DNA of 32,304 nt from Actinomyces ruminis (GCF_002154335.2 NZ_MTPX02000061.1:1-32304); one strand, 5' to 3'; positions 10,337 through 20,433 are shown, counted from the stretch's first letter. Notes: a model not told the origin generated them from the letters alone. A program made the numbers and translations.

Positions 10337-11496
10337 TCAGAAGGACTTCGCGTCCATGTACCGCTCGTCATTGCCGTAGTAGCCCTTGACGGCGAACTCG
10401 CCCCTCTGCTCCTTGGCGTCTTCCTCGCTGAGGATGAACGTGATGTAGCCGGTGGCGCTACCCCCGTCGCGCGGCATGTCCTGCTGCCGGAACTCGCTGT
10501 CGACGTACACGTAGGTTGCCTCGGTGGAGTTGCCGTCCTTGACGAAGTCGACCGTCAGGTCGTAGGAGTCCATCTTGCCCTTGCCGTGGTACGTAACCGT
10601 CACAGGGACACGCATGTAGACATTGCCGCTGCCCGGGTCGTCATACAGGTACTTGCCTGCCTCGGACTCGATGTCCGACGTAGCGTCCCACTCGACCGAG
10701 CCGATCTTGACATCGAAGGACGCGTCCGGGTCATCCTCATAGTCACCAGCCTCGAAGGTGAACGTGTCACGCTCCGGGTCGGCCGGGTCATCCATGGTCA
10801 GGCCGACGTCCGACGACGAGCCGGAGTTGTCCGAGTCGTCGTCATCGTCGGTGGTGTCATCAGTGGTGTCATCAGTGGCGTCATCGGTGGCCTCGTCGGT
10901 GGCGTCGCCTGACGGGTCGTCCGAGTTGTCACTGCCGCGGGAGGAGGACACGGAGGTCGGACGAGCGACGGGCTCGTCGTCGCCGCCGGTCAGTGCCACG
11001 ATCAAGCCGATCACCAGTGCCAGCACGACCACGGCGATGATGGTCCAGAACCACCACTGCTTGGTCACCGGCTTCTGGCCGCCGGGAGTGCCGCCCTGAC
11101 CGACGTCGATCGGTTGCCAGCCGGCGGCCTGCGGGGAGGCACCCGGGTTTGACTGCTGGTTGTGGTACGGCGTGGGGGACTGGGCGTAGTCCATGCTGGC
11201 CGCGTACGGACTGGTGCTGCCGGCATAGTCGCCGGAAGGAGCCGATGCCGACTGGCCGGTCGGATCCGCCACCGGAGCGGATGAGCTGGAAGGCGCCTGG
11301 CCAGGGGCCCAAGCGGCCTCGGCGGAACCGGCCTGCGGGGTCGAGCCGGCGGAGGCGCCGGGGGCGGAGTCCTCGACCCACAGCTGCCAGCCCTCGGGGG
11401 CTGGGCCCCAGGCGGGATCGGGCTGCCAGCCTGGGGGCGGGGTGAACCCTCGGGGGGCGCCGGCCAGTTCGGTGGCGGGTTGAAGCGCAGTGCCAT
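10337..11496 (-). CDS. membrane-anchored DUF4352-like protein, frameshifted
   Basis: The N-terminus MALRFNPPPNWPAPPEG (ATG 11496, with GGAGG about nine bases upstream) is in one frame and the rest, from FTPPPGWQPDPAWGPAPEGW, in another. One extra base at 11446-11453 joins them into about 386 residues. The Pro/Trp-rich N-terminus is typical of actinobacterial DUF2510-like leaders. It is followed by a Ser/Ala/Gly-rich linker, one membrane helix at about 148-170 (WWFWTIIAVVVLALVIG), a very acidic Asp/Thr linker with repeated DD motifs, and a beta-rich domain with the look of DUF4352, probably outside the cell. Such proteins are thought to sense or bind at the cell surface, but no ligand can be inferred. 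Confidence 0.75.
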
Positions 11497-11651
11497 CAGT
11501 CAATACCTCCGGGAAGCGGGGATGCGGTTTGTCACGCGATGCCGCGATCAACGGTCGCGGACGGATCACAGACGTGAATGTACACGCGCATCGGTGATTT
11601 CAGTGCATCTGTCTCAGCCCCGGGGATGGGTAGCACTACCCCAAATACGGC

Positions 11652-12540
11652 TCAGGGGAGCGTGAGGATGTCGGCGCCGTCCTCCGTGACCACCAGCGTG
11701 TGCTCGAACTGGGCCGTGCGCGATCGGTCCTTGGTAACCACCGTCCAACCATCGTCCCACTGCTCCCAGTCCTCGGTGCCCAGCGTGAGCATCGGCTCAA
11801 TGGTGAAGACCATGCCTACCTCCATGACGTTGTCGAAGCGGGGGGCGGAGTCGTAGTGGGGGATGATCAACCCGAGTGGAAGGCCTCGCCGACGCCGTGA
11901 CCGGTGTAGTCGCGCACCACCCGTAGTCGAAGCGCTTGGCGTACTTCTCGATGACCCGGCCGATCACGTTGACTTCGCGCCCCGGCCTGACGGTCCTGAT
12001 GCCGCGCTCCATGGCGATGCGGGTGCGCTCGATCAGCAGCGCCGTCTCCTCATCGACCTCGCCTACCGGGTAGGTGGCGTTGGTATCGCCGTGCACGCCG
12101 TCGAAGTACGCCGTCACATCCAGGTTGATCAGGTCCCCCTCCTGCAGGACGGTGGAGTCGGGGATGCCGTGGCAGATCACCTCGTTGATGGAAGTGCAGA
12201 TGGACTTCGGGAAGCCCATGTACCCCAGGCAGGACGGGTAGGCGTGGTGGTCGCACATGTACTCGTGGGCGATCCGGTCCAGCTCGTCGGTGGTGACCCC
12301 AGGTGCGATCGCCTTGGCGGCCTCCGCCATGGCGCGTGCCGCAATCCGCCCCGCGGCCCGAATCCGCTCGACCGTCTCGGCATCCTTGACGTCCGAGGCG
12401 GTGACCCGCTCCGGGCCGTCGTGGAACATGTACTCGGGACGGGCGATGGTGGCGGGCACGTGCCGTTCGGGGGTGAGAACGCCTTTGGTGAGGGTGCCGC
12501 GCGGCGCCCGGTCCGCGAGCAGGGTGGTCGCTGTAGTCAT
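11652..12540 (-). CDS. map: methionine aminopeptidase, type I, with two frameshifts
   Basis: MetAP removes the initiator methionine from nascent proteins. After repair it is about 296 residues. A roughly 45-residue N-terminal extension, as in actinobacterial MetAP1c, precedes the pita-bread fold. Visible are [22 protein letters not shown] with the active-site histidine, the metal ligands in [26 protein letters not shown] with the third ligand, MVFTIEPM, and [13 protein letters not shown]. The two breaks are one missing base each in the CCC runs at 11920-11922 and 11871-11873 (GGG on the coding strand). Both repairs restore the family sequence exactly. The start ATG 12540 has no Shine-Dalgarno site but has a -10 six bases upstream. 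It is divergent from the phosphatase gene. Confidence 0.93.
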
Positions 12541-12546
12541 GGCGCC

Positions 12547-12552
12547 AGCATA
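12547..12552 (-). promoter_or_regulatory. -10 box (TATGCT) for leaderless map
   Basis: On the minus strand TATGCT is followed by GGCGCC and the ATG of map. The 69-bp gap to the divergent phosphatase gene thus holds two back-to-back leaderless promoters. Confidence 0.6.
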
Positions 12553-12597
12553 GGAGCCATGCGGGCAGTGGATCCCACGCCAAACTGTGCACTGCCA

Positions 12598-12603
12598 TAC
12601 GAT
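12598..12603 (+). promoter_or_regulatory. -10 box (TACGAT) for leaderless phosphatase gene
   Basis: TACGAT is followed by TGCTGC and then the ATG at 12610. No Shine-Dalgarno site is present. The spacing equals that at map on the other strand. Confidence 0.6.
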
Positions 12604-12609
12604 TGCTGC

Positions 12610-13374
12610 ATGGCGATGATCTACTTCGTGCGGCACGGCCGTACCGTCCTGAACGAGCAGCGCCGCACGCAGGGGCGGTCAGATTCGCCGCTGACGCCGG
12701 AGGGTCGCGTGGGCGCCGAGATCTGCCGGGACTACCTCGCCGCCGTCCCCTTCACCCGCGCCTACTTCAGCCCCCAGGGGCGCGTGCAGGAGACCGGCGG
12801 CATCCTGCTGCAGGCCCACCCCGGCATCACCCCGGTGAATCTCACGGGCCTGCGCGAGTACAACTACGGCATCTACGACGGCGGGCCCGACCCGGTCATG
12901 CACGCCGCCCTGCCCGCGGAGCAGCACCTGCCCGCCGTCCTGGCCGGCGTGCACCCCGGCGCGCCCGACGGCATCACGGCCCGCGACTACCTGGCCGACG
13001 TCGACGGCGCCATCGCCCGCGTCATGGCCGACCTGCGTGCCGCCGCCGAGGCCGGGCACGACGCGGAGAATGTGCTGGTGGTCTCCCACGGTATGACCCT
13101 GATGACCATCATGGCCCGCTGGGTGGGACCGCAGATCTATGACATGGGGCCCATGGCCAACTGTGCGGTGACCACCGTGGAGGTGACGCCGACCGTCGTC
13201 GACGGCGCCCCACGGCTGCTCGCCTGGGCGGAGGACCCCGGCGACCAGGGGGTCACCTACCCGGTGCGGGACTTCAGCGATGCCTTCGCGGGGGTAGTGC
13301 CCGTGCCCATCGATTGGGAGCACCCGGAGGGGCTGCCGGCTCGGCAGCCGATCCCCGGGGCGACCGAGGCATGA
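12610..13374 (+). CDS. histidine phosphatase superfamily protein
   Basis: This is a phosphoglycerate-mutase-like (branch 1) phosphatase of 254 residues. The catalytic motif is FVRHGRT near residues 6-12, where the histidine becomes phosphorylated. The second histidine is in [12 protein letters not shown] near 160, and conserved acid/base elements occur around [11 protein letters not shown]. The substrate is unknown; the family includes phosphosugar, cobalamin and nucleotide phosphatases. The start was set at ATG 12610 from the leaderless -10; the longer open frame upstream runs antisense through map and is not coding. The family is also found in this neighbourhood in mycobacteria (C-terminal part of Rv2228c, from memory). 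Confidence 0.88.
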   Translation: MAMIYFVRHGRTVLNEQRRTQGRSDSPLTPEGRVGAEICRDYLAAVPFTRAYFSPQGRVQETGGILLQAHPGITPVNLTGLREYNYGIYDGGPDPVMHAALPAEQHLPAVLAGVHPGAPDGITARDYLADVDGAIARVMADLRAAAEAGHDAENVLVVSHGMTLMTIMARWVGPQIYDMGPMANCAVTTVEVTPTVVDGAPRLLAWAEDPGDQGVTYPVRDFSDAFAGVVPVPIDWEHPEGLPARQPIPGATEA

Positions 13375-13391
13375 CCTCGGCGGATACGCCG
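13364..13391. terminator. paired small hairpins between phosphatase gene and panB
   Basis: CCGAGG-CATGA-CCTCGG (13364-13380) has the phosphatase stop codon in its loop, and CGGCG-GATA-CGCCG (13378-13391) overlaps it. They occupy the short gap between two converging genes and may form a compact bidirectional terminator. No T tract is present. Confidence 0.4.
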
Positions 13392-13394
13392 CCC

Positions 13395-14279
13395 TTACGC
13401 CTTGAAGCTCTCGGCCGAGCCCGGGAAGGAGCCGTTGTGCACGGCCGCGTTGTAGTCCTGCGCGGCCTGCTGCAGGGCCCGGCCGACCTCGCCGAAGCGC
13501 CGCACGAAACGCGGGGTCCAGTCGGTCATGCCGGCCATGTCCGTCCACACCAGCACCTGGCCGTCGCAGCGGACTCCGGCGCCGATGCCGATCGTGGGCA
13601 CCGGAACCGCCTCGGTGATCCGCGCCGCCACCGGCTCGGGCACCATCTCCAGGACGATGGCGATTGCCCCGGCCTCCGCCAGCGCCGCCGCGTCGGCCAG
13701 TAGTGCCTCCTGTGCGTCCTCCCCGCGGCCCTGCACCCGGAAGCCGCCGAGCTTGTTGACCGACTGGGGGGTGAAGCCGAGGTGCCCCACCACCGGTATG
13801 CCCGCGTCGGACAGGAGCTTGATCGTCTGCGCGCGGGGTCGGCCGCCCTCGAGCTTGACCGCGTTGGCCCCCACCCGCATGAGTCGCACCGCGCTGGCCA
13901 GGGCCTGCTCCGGGCCGGTCTCATAGGTGCCGAAGGGCAGATCCGCCACCACCAGTGCCCGAGTGGCGGCGCGGGCCACCGAGCGGGTGGCCACCACCAT
14001 CTCGTCCAACGTCACCGGCATGGTCGAGTCATAGCCGAGCATCACATTGCCCAGTGAGTCGCCCACGAGCAGCATGTCGGTGCCGGCGGCGTCGAGGATG
14101 CGGGCGGTGATGGCATCGTAGGCAGTGAGCATCGTCAGCTTCTCGCCCCGCTGCTTCGCGCCGACCAAGTGATGGACGCGCACCTTCTTGACCTGCGCAA
14201 TCTGGCGCTCCGTTGCGGCCGGAGCGGTGACCTCGGCGGGGGCGGCGTCTGCGGATGACTGGTCAGCGGAAGTGCTCAT
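13395..14279 (-). CDS. panB: 3-methyl-2-oxobutanoate hydroxymethyltransferase (ketopantoate hydroxymethyltransferase)
   Basis: PanB transfers a hydroxymethyl group from 5,10-methylene-THF to alpha-ketoisovalerate, the first committed step of pantothenate and coenzyme A synthesis. The 294-residue TIM-barrel protein shows LTMLTAYDAITARILD, LVGDSLGNVMLGYDST with a metal-binding aspartate, VKLEGG, IPVVGHLGFTPQS, and IGIGAG. A 30-residue Ala-rich N-terminus precedes the domain. The ATG at 14279 has no Shine-Dalgarno site but a -10 lies six bases upstream. The frame is intact. Its product ultimately feeds coenzyme A, the acceptor of the dehydrogenase complexes encoded here, but no regulatory link is visible. 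Confidence 0.96.
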   Translation of the reverse strand: MSTSADQSSADAAPAEVTAPAATERQIAQVKKVRVHHLVGAKQRGEKLTMLTAYDAITARILDAAGTDMLLVGDSLGNVMLGYDSTMPVTLDEMVVATRSVARAATRALVVADLPFGTYETGPEQALASAVRLMRVGANAVKLEGGRPRAQTIKLLSDAGIPVVGHLGFTPQSVNKLGGFRVQGRGEDAQEALLADAAALAEAGAIAIVLEMVPEPVAARITEAVPVPTIGIGAGVRCDGQVLVWTDMAGMTDWTPRFVRRFGEVGRALQQAAQDYNAAVHNGSFPGSAESFKA

Positions 14280-14285
14280 GCCCGG

Positions 14286-14291
14286 AGCCTA
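14286..14291 (-). promoter_or_regulatory. -10 box (TAGGCT) for leaderless panB
   Basis: On the minus strand TAGGCT is followed by CCGGGC and the panB ATG at 14279, again with a six-base spacer. Confidence 0.6.
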
Positions 14292-14370
14292 CTCGCCGGG
14301 GCTATCCCTTAACGGCCACGATGGGCAGCGGCGCCCCGGCGGTGGCGCTAACGCCCATGAGTGTCAGGGT

Positions 14371-14799
14371 CTACGAGTCCTTGTCCCAGCTCACCGGGAC
14401 TTGGAGCCCGCCGTTGGCGTATGTCCACTGGAACGAGCTGAGCATGTCGTCCTCGTCGACCTCGGCCGGGATTGACAATGCCATCCCGCCGTTTTCATCA
14501 TCGCGTAGGAGCAGGGTTTCCTCTGCGTTGTACTCGGTGATTGTGAGGTTGCCACCCGTGAGAGACCAGTTGCCGGTCGTGGACGAGGTGATGTCGGGGC
14601 AGGCGGCGTCCACGGACCAGGTGCCGTCGTCGTTGACCGTCAGTGTGACGGTTCGCTCGCCGTCCTCTTTTCGTTGAAATTCCAACGATTCGTGAATCCG
14701 GGTTGAAGTTGCTACGACGCTCCCGTGTGCGTCGGAGGCCATGGCGCACGCAGGAGATCCGCCCGTTCCTCGGCCCCGCGGGGAAAACCGCGTAATCAT
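14371..14799 (-). CDS. hypothetical protein, possibly the remnant of a lipoprotein
   Basis: An open frame of 142 codons that I do not recognise. From about residue 30 it reads as a beta-rich secreted domain with alternating Thr and hydrophobic residues (TLTVNDDGTWSVDAACPD, GNWSLTGGNLTITEYN), reminiscent of small lipocalin-like or META-type domains. The N-terminus contains ACAMAS but lacks the hydrophobic helix expected before a lipobox. Either the signal peptide is lost or an upstream indel hides it. The start is uncertain: ATG at 14799 or 14742, neither with a good ribosome-binding site. Base composition around 14640-14700 is less GC-rich than in neighbouring genes, which hints at a foreign or decaying gene. 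Confidence 0.4.
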   Translation of the reverse strand: MITRFSPRGRGTGGSPACAMASDAHGSVVATSTRIHESLEFQRKEDGERTVTLTVNDDGTWSVDAACPDITSSTTGNWSLTGGNLTITEYNAEETLLLRDDENGGMALSIPAEVDEDDMLSSFQWTYANGGLQVPVSWDKDS

Positions 14800-15433
14800 G
14801 CGGATGACGTAATCAAGTCCGATCCTTGAGCGTGTGCCGAAGCGAGAGCCGGTACGAACTGGACTTCCCCGCCTATGCGCTGCGCCGTCTTGAGGTCACT
14901 GACGAGACGGCGGTCCTGGGGATGCTCCCGACCGGAGTCATCGGCGTGAATGTGTATGCGTGATCGGGATATTTCGTTGAGATGGTCGGGGAAAGCCAGG
15001 TCTTATCGGGGGTGGGGCATGACCCGGCACGCCTCCCGGCGACACAGCCGAACCACACATATTCGTGCCGATAACCAGTGTCGTGCGGGGTGTCGGTGAC
15101 GCTCACCTCGCCTCTATGTACTTACTGCACGACCTCGGGCCGCGTTCCACGACCTTGGTGTGTGTTGCACGACCTCGGGGTGGTCGTGCAACACACACCA
15201 AGGTCGTGCAGTGTCGCCGAGGGTCGTGCAAAGCACCGCCTCCGCACGTCGTCGAGCTAAAGCGCACGTCCGCGCCGATAACCCGCGAATGGTCGTGCCC
15301 AGCCACGCCCGCCGCACCGGCGCGCGAAACTCGCGCGACTCAAGCAGCCGATAGGCTGGACCGCGAAGCACGCGGTGGCGGTGCCCTACCGGACGCCCCT
15401 ACCCGCACCACGCAAGGAGGCATCGCCAGCATC
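14800..15433. other. 634-bp stretch without a supported gene
   Basis: No complete gene is supported. A stop-bounded plus-strand frame at about 14823-14963 encodes a C-terminal-looking fragment (YELDFPAYALRRLEVTDETA) that could be the end of a decayed gene, but it has no start and I cannot assign it. The part at 15126-15230 is a symmetric repeat array (listed separately). From 15240 to 15433 the sequence is the leader of glnA2, ending in its AAGGAGG at 15414-15420. Confidence 0.5.
15126..15230. repeat. symmetric array of six TGCACGACC motifs at 20-bp spacing, with a 27-bp perfect inverted repeat
   Basis: TGCACGACC occurs at 15126 and 15166, with a variant (TCCACGACC) at 15146. Its reverse complement GGTCGTGCA occurs at 15182, 15202 and 15222. 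Spacing within each half is exactly 20 bp and the whole is symmetric about base 15178. The inner arms, 15148-15174 and 15182-15208, are perfectly complementary over 27 bp with a 7-base loop. It lies 204-308 bp before glnA2. It could be a dispersed intergenic palindrome, a transcript-end hairpin, or a phased set of protein sites. Confidence 0.9.
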
Positions 15434-16764
15434 ATGGACAAGCAGCAGGAATACGTGCTCCGCGCCATTGAGGAACGCGACATCCGCTTTATCCGCCTGT
15501 GGTTCACCGACGTGCTCGGGCAACTCAAGTCGGTTGCCATCGCCCCCGCCGAGGTCGAGGGCGCCTTCGAGGAGGGCATCGGCTTCGACGGCTCCGCCAT
15601 TGAGGGACTCACCCGCGTGTTCGAATCCGACATGCTGCTGTCCCCGGACCCCTCCACTTTCCAGATGCTGCCCTGGCGGGAGGAGGTCAACAGCGTCGCC
15701 CGCATGTTCTGCGACGTACTCACCCCCGACGGCGAGCCCGCCCGCACCGACCCGCGCGCCGTGCTCGAGCGGCAGCTCGCCCGCGTGGCCGACGCCGGCT
15801 TCACCTGCTACGTGCACCCCGAGATCGAGTTCTACCTGGTGGACCGCGACAGCGACGGACGCATCATTCCCACCGACCACGCCGGCTACTTCGACCATGT
15901 GCCCGGCGGAACCGCACACGAGTTCCGCCGCCACGCCATCCTCATGCTCGAACAGATGGGCATCTCGGTGGAGTTCTCCCACCACGAGGGCGGTCCCGGC
16001 CAGAACGAGATCGACCTGCGCTTCGCCGACGCACTGTCCATGGCCGACAACATCATGACCTTCCGCGCCGTGGTCCAAGAGGTCGCCCTGCAGGAGGGCT
16101 GCGAGGCCACGTTCATGCCCAAGCCCTTCGTCGGCCAGCCCGGAAGCGGCATGCACACGCACTTCTCCCTGTACGAGGGCGATCACAACGCCTTCCACGA
16201 CCCGGCGGGACAGTACCAGCTGTCCGCCACCGGACGGGCGTTCGTCGCCGGCCTGCTGCACCACGCCACCGAGATCTGCGCAGTGACCAACCAGCACGTG
16301 AACTCCTACAAGCGGCTGTGGGGCGGGGACGAGGCCCCCAGCTACGTGTGCTGGGGCCACAACAACCGCTCGGCCCTGGTGCGTGTTCCCATGCACAAGC
16401 CCGGCAAGGCCCAGTCCGCCCGCGTGGAGTTCCGCGGCATCGACTCCTCCGCCAACCCGTACCTGGCCTTCGCGTGATTCTCGCCGCGGGCATGAAGGGC
16501 ATTGAGGAGGGGTACGAGCTTCCCGCCGAGGCGGAGGACACCGTGTGGGCCCTGTCCGAGTTGGAGCGCAAATCGCTGGGTATTGGCGCACTGCCCACCT
16601 CGCTGAAGAGTGCCGTGGCGGCCATGGCCGAATCCGACCTGGTGGCCGACACGCTGGGGGAGGACGCGTTCGAGTTCTTCCGCCGCAACAAGCGCCGTGA
16701 GTATCTGGCCTACGACGCCCAGGTCACGGACTTCGAACTCAGCCAGTTCTTCCCGAAACTGTGA
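15434..16764 (+). CDS. glnA2: type I glutamine synthetase, GlnA2-like, frameshifted near the C-terminus
   Basis: It resembles the actinobacterial GlnA2 branch (Rv2222c from memory), whose members ligate ammonia or an amine to glutamate. The sequence starts MDKQQEYVLRAIEERDIRFI. It shows GIGFDGSAIEG, the metal-site segments VHPEIEFYLV and FSHHEGGPGQNEID, the ATP-binding MPKPFVGQPGSGMHTHFSL, NSYKRLWGG and [20 protein letters not shown] stop follows at 16475, but the adjacent frame continues with VILAAGMKGIEEGYELPAEA to DFELSQFFPKL. One missing G at about 16474 explains the break; repaired length is 443. AAGGAGG at 15414-15420 is 13 bases from the ATG, a little far. It is followed after six bases by glnE. 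Confidence 0.93.
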
Positions 16765-16770
16765 TGACCC

Positions 16771-19700
16771 GTGCCCACCAACCGTGAAGCGGCGCACGAA
16801 CAGCGGGGGGCCCGCCCCGGCGCACCCACCGACCGCGGCGGCCCAACCCTGACCGGGCGCGGTCAGTGGCCCAGCACGCGCGCCCGGCTCCTGTGGGCGG
16901 GCTTCGCCGAGGTCGAACGCGCCTACGGCCTGCTCACCGACCCGGCGCTGGCCCCCCTGCTGCCCGCGGTTCCCCCGGCGCCCGCCGCCGACACCGCAGA
17001 ACTGCCCGCCCTCGACTCCGCGCGCCAGCGACTGGTGGACGAGCTCGGCCGCACCGCCGACCCGGACCTAGCCCTGCTCGCCCTGGTCCGTCTGGCGGAG
17101 GCCTCCACGGTTATCGGCGGTTCGGAGCCCCCGGGCACCGCACCCACCGCCGAGCCCGCTGCCGGGCCGGATGCTGCACCGGCCGATGCTGACGGCGTGG
17201 GCGCCCCCGCCCGCACGTTGGCCCGGCTGCTGCGCCTGGAGCCCGATGCCGAGCCCCAGGATGCCGGGGCGGCTCATACGGAGGCCGCCGACCCCGACGA
17301 AGCGGAGCTCAGCGCCCACCGCCGCCGTCTGCTGGCCGTGCTCGGCGCCTCCCAGGCGCTCGGTGACTTCCTGATCTCCCATCCCGAGCACGTGGAGGCG
17401 CTCGCCCCCGCCCACGCCTGGGACGCCCCCGGGCAGCCCGACGCCGCCACCACCCTGCACGACGCCGTCGATGCGGTACTCGCTAACACCCCCACCCCCC
17501 TTTCCGAGGCGCTTACCGGCCGCGCCATCAGCGCCCTGCGTGTGGCCTACCGCGACCGTCTGCTCGCCATAGTCGCCGACGACCTGACCTCCGAAAGCCC
17601 GCTGGCGCACCTGCCCACGGCATGCGGCGCATGAGTGACCTGGCCGACGCCGCCCTGGAGACCGCCCTGACCATCGCTCGGGCCCTCTTGGGGCCCGCCG
17701 CCGCGGACGTGGCCATGGCGATCATCGCCATGGGCAAGACCGGCGCCCGGGAGCTGAACTACATCTCCGACGTCGACGTCGTCTACGTGGTCGGTCCCGC
17801 CTACCGGCACGACGCCGACCAAGCGGCGGGGCCGGTCGACGCTGAACCGGACGAGGAGACCGTCCTGCGGGTGGGGGCGCAGCTCGCCACCGAGATCGCC
17901 CGCATCACCTCCGCGTCGGGCGCCGAGCCGCCCCTGTGGCCGCTGGATACCGCGCTGCGTCCCGAGGGCAAGGACGGGGCGCTGGTGCGCACCCTGGACT
18001 CGCACCTGACCTACTACCAGCGCTGGGCCTCCTCCTGGGAGTTCCAGGCGCTGCTCAAGGCACGCGCTTGCGCCGGCGACCGTCAACTCGGCGCCGCCTA
18101 CGAGGCCGGCGTCGCGCCACTGGTGTGGTCGGCCAGCCAGCGTGAGAACTTCGTTGACGACGCGCGCGCCATGCGTCGCCGGGTCGAGACCGAGTCCGCA
18201 CAACCGGGCCCCGACGACCGCCGCATCAAACTCGGCCCCGGCGGCCTGCGCGACGTGGAGTTCACCGTGCAGCTGTTGCAACTGGTGCACGGCCGCGCCG
18301 ACGCGCGCCTGCGGGTACGCGGAACCCTGGACGGGCTTGCGCAGCTGTCCGCCGGGGGCTATGTAGGGCGCGCCGACGCCGCTGAGCTGGCGGACTGCTA
18401 CCGGATGCTGCGGCTGCTGGAGCACCGCGCCCAACTGCTGCGCATGCGCCGTACCCACGACCTGCCGGCCGCCGAGGCCGACCTGCGCCGCATCGGGCGG
18501 AGCATCGACCGCAGGCGCCTGAAGGACGCCGACGCGGTGCGCGAGCTATTCCATCGAGTGCGTCGCCGGGTGCGGGCCCTGCACGAGGAGATCTACTACC
18601 GGCCGCTGCTGTCCGCCGCCGCCAGCCTGACCACCGAGCAACTCACCCTCACCCCGGCCGCCGCGCGCGAGCGTCTGGCCGCCTTCGGCTACCTCGACCC
18701 CGACGGCGCGCTGCACCACATCCAGGCGCTCACCGAGGGCGTCAGCCGCCGTGCGGCCATTCAACGTCAGCTGCTGCCCGTGATCATCGGCTGGATCGGG
18801 CAGGGCCCCGACCCCGACCATGGGCTGCTATCCTTCCGCCGCCTGTCAGAGTCCATCGGCGGCTCCCACTGGTACCTGGCCATGTTGCGGGATTCTCCGG
18901 TGGCCGCGCGGCGCCTGTGCCAGGTGCTTGCCGGCGCCCGCTGGACCACCGACCGCCTGGCCGAGCGTCCGGAGTCGATCGCCTGGCTCGACGACGACGC
19001 CGAATTGGCCGCCCGCCCACCCGGCGCGATCTGCTCCGAGACCGAGCGGATACTGCGCCGTCGCTCCTTCACCGCCACGGACTCAGCCGGCATCGAGCAG
19101 CAGGCCGCGGAGGCAATCCATGCGGTCATGGGGGTGCGCACGCGTGAACTGATCCGCGCGGCCCTGGCCGATTCGCTCGATGGCGTGGATCCCGGTCGCA
19201 CCGCTCGCATCCTCGGAGACGCCACCGAAGCCGTCCTGGGGGCCGCCCTGACGGTGGCCACCGGCCTGGTGATCGCCCAGCGGGACGGGCTGGCCGCCGT
19301 CGCCGCCGGCCCGGATGCCGAGGGTGCTTGGCCCGGCGCCGCCGCCCGCCATGCGCTGATCGCTATGGGCCGGCTGGGCGGGCGGGAGATCACATACACC
19401 TCCGACGCCGATGTGCTGTTCGTGCACGAGCCGCGCCCCGGCGCCGAACCCGGCCTGGCCGCAGCCGAGGCGGAGGCGGTCGCCAAGTGGGTGACCCGCC
19501 TACTGGCCCAGGCACGCCCCCACCCGCTGGAGGTGGACACCGGACTGCGTCCCGAGGGGCGTCAGGGGCCGGTCTCCCGCTCCCTGGATTCCTACGCCGA
19601 GTACTACCAGCGCTGGGCGTCGGTGTGGGAGCGGCAGGCGCTGCTGCGCGCCCGACCCTGTGCCGGTGACCGCGACCTGGGGCGGCGCTTCGAGGCGCTG

Positions 19701-20386
19701 ATCAACCCGCTGCGCTGGAGTCCGGACGGGCTCGACGATGCCGGGCTGCGGGAGATCCGTCGTCTGAAGGCACGCATGGAGCGGAGCGGCTGCCGCGCGG
19801 AGCCGACCCCAGCCGGCACGTCAAGCTCGGACCGGGCGGTCTGTCCGACGTCGAATGGTCGGCCCAGGTGCTGCAGCTGACTCGGGCGGCACAGGTGCCC
19901 GGGCTGCGCACCACCTCCACGCTGGAGGCCCTGTCCGCCGCCACCCAGGCGGGATTACTCGGCGTGGACGAGGCCGGCAAGCTCACCGCCGCCTGGGTGC
20001 TGGCCTCCCGGGTGCGGGCCGCCACGGTGCTGGGCACCGGCCGCGAGGGCGCCAGCCGGGTGGAGGTACTGCCCACGGATCCGCGTGAAATCCGTCTGGT
20101 CGGCCGCCTGCTGGGGCTGTCCGCCGGCAGTGAACGGGACCTGGAAGACATTTACCGGCGCACTGCCCGCCACGCCCGGCGGGTGGTGGAACACGTCTTC
20201 TTTGACGACGCCGCTCCCGGCCGGCCGACCGCGCCCCCGGCCCCGGCGGGCGGTAGTCCGGCGGGACCGCGCGGGAGCGGGCGGGTCCACGCGGGCAGTG
20301 CCGGCGTCACGGGGGACAGTACCGGGGCCGCCAGGCCGCGTCCCCCCAGACGCCCCCGCGGTGCCGGCCCCTACCCCTGGTCCTGA
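16771..20386 (+). CDS. glnE: bifunctional glutamine synthetase adenylyltransferase/deadenylase, two frameshifts
   Basis: GlnE attaches and removes AMP on a tyrosine of glutamine synthetase in response to nitrogen state. Both halves of the duplicated nucleotidyltransferase are present. The N-terminal deadenylase half has GKTGARELNYISDVDVVYV; the C-terminal adenylyltransferase half has GRLGGREITYTSDADVLFV. Each is followed by LDxxLRPEGKDG- or TGLRPEGRQG-type segments and YYQRWAS. The frame breaks at about 17620 (GGCATG, one C short) and about 19781 (GAGCGG, one G short); repaired length is about 1205. That exceeds the usual 950-1000 because of an Ala/Pro/Asp-rich insert near residues 110-175 and a Pro/Gly-rich tail. 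The GTG start lies six bases after the glnA2 stop, implying co-transcription. Confidence 0.95.
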
Positions 20387-20421
20387 GCCGGTGCGACATC
20401 GACCTCGGTACGCGAGCCTGG

Positions 20422-20427
20422 CAGTAT
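20422..20427 (+). promoter_or_regulatory. -10-like box (CAGTAT) before the second phosphatase gene
   Basis: CAGTAT, followed by AGGCCC and GTG at 20434, keeps the six-base spacing of the other leaderless promoters but has C in place of the first T. No Shine-Dalgarno site is visible. Confidence 0.4.
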
Positions 20428-20433
20428 AGGCCC

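Noticed and set aside
14823..14963. Possible FliW-like fragment (YELDFPAYALRRLEVTDETA)
   Set aside because: There is a loose resemblance to a FliW core over about 30 residues, but no start, no further homology and no flagellar genes nearby. The match is too short to support.
14873..15106. 77-codon minus-strand open frame
   Set aside because: No ribosome-binding site, no recognisable composition or domain, and it overlaps the non-coding leader region.
15126..15230. CRISPR array
   Set aside because: The motifs are 9-mers with 11-base gaps, half of them inverted, and no cas genes are present. This is a symmetric palindrome array, not repeat-spacer structure.
15065..15433. N-terminal extension of glnA2 along the same open frame
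   Set aside because: The translation runs through the palindrome array and has no similarity to glutamine synthetase. The family start matches the ATG at 15434 with AAGGAGG upstream.
16441..19880. Programmed ribosomal frameshifting in glnA2 and glnE
   Set aside because: The breaks lack slippery heptamers with a downstream structure, occur at random points of ten unrelated genes, and are all repaired by one inserted base. Sequence error is the simpler explanation.
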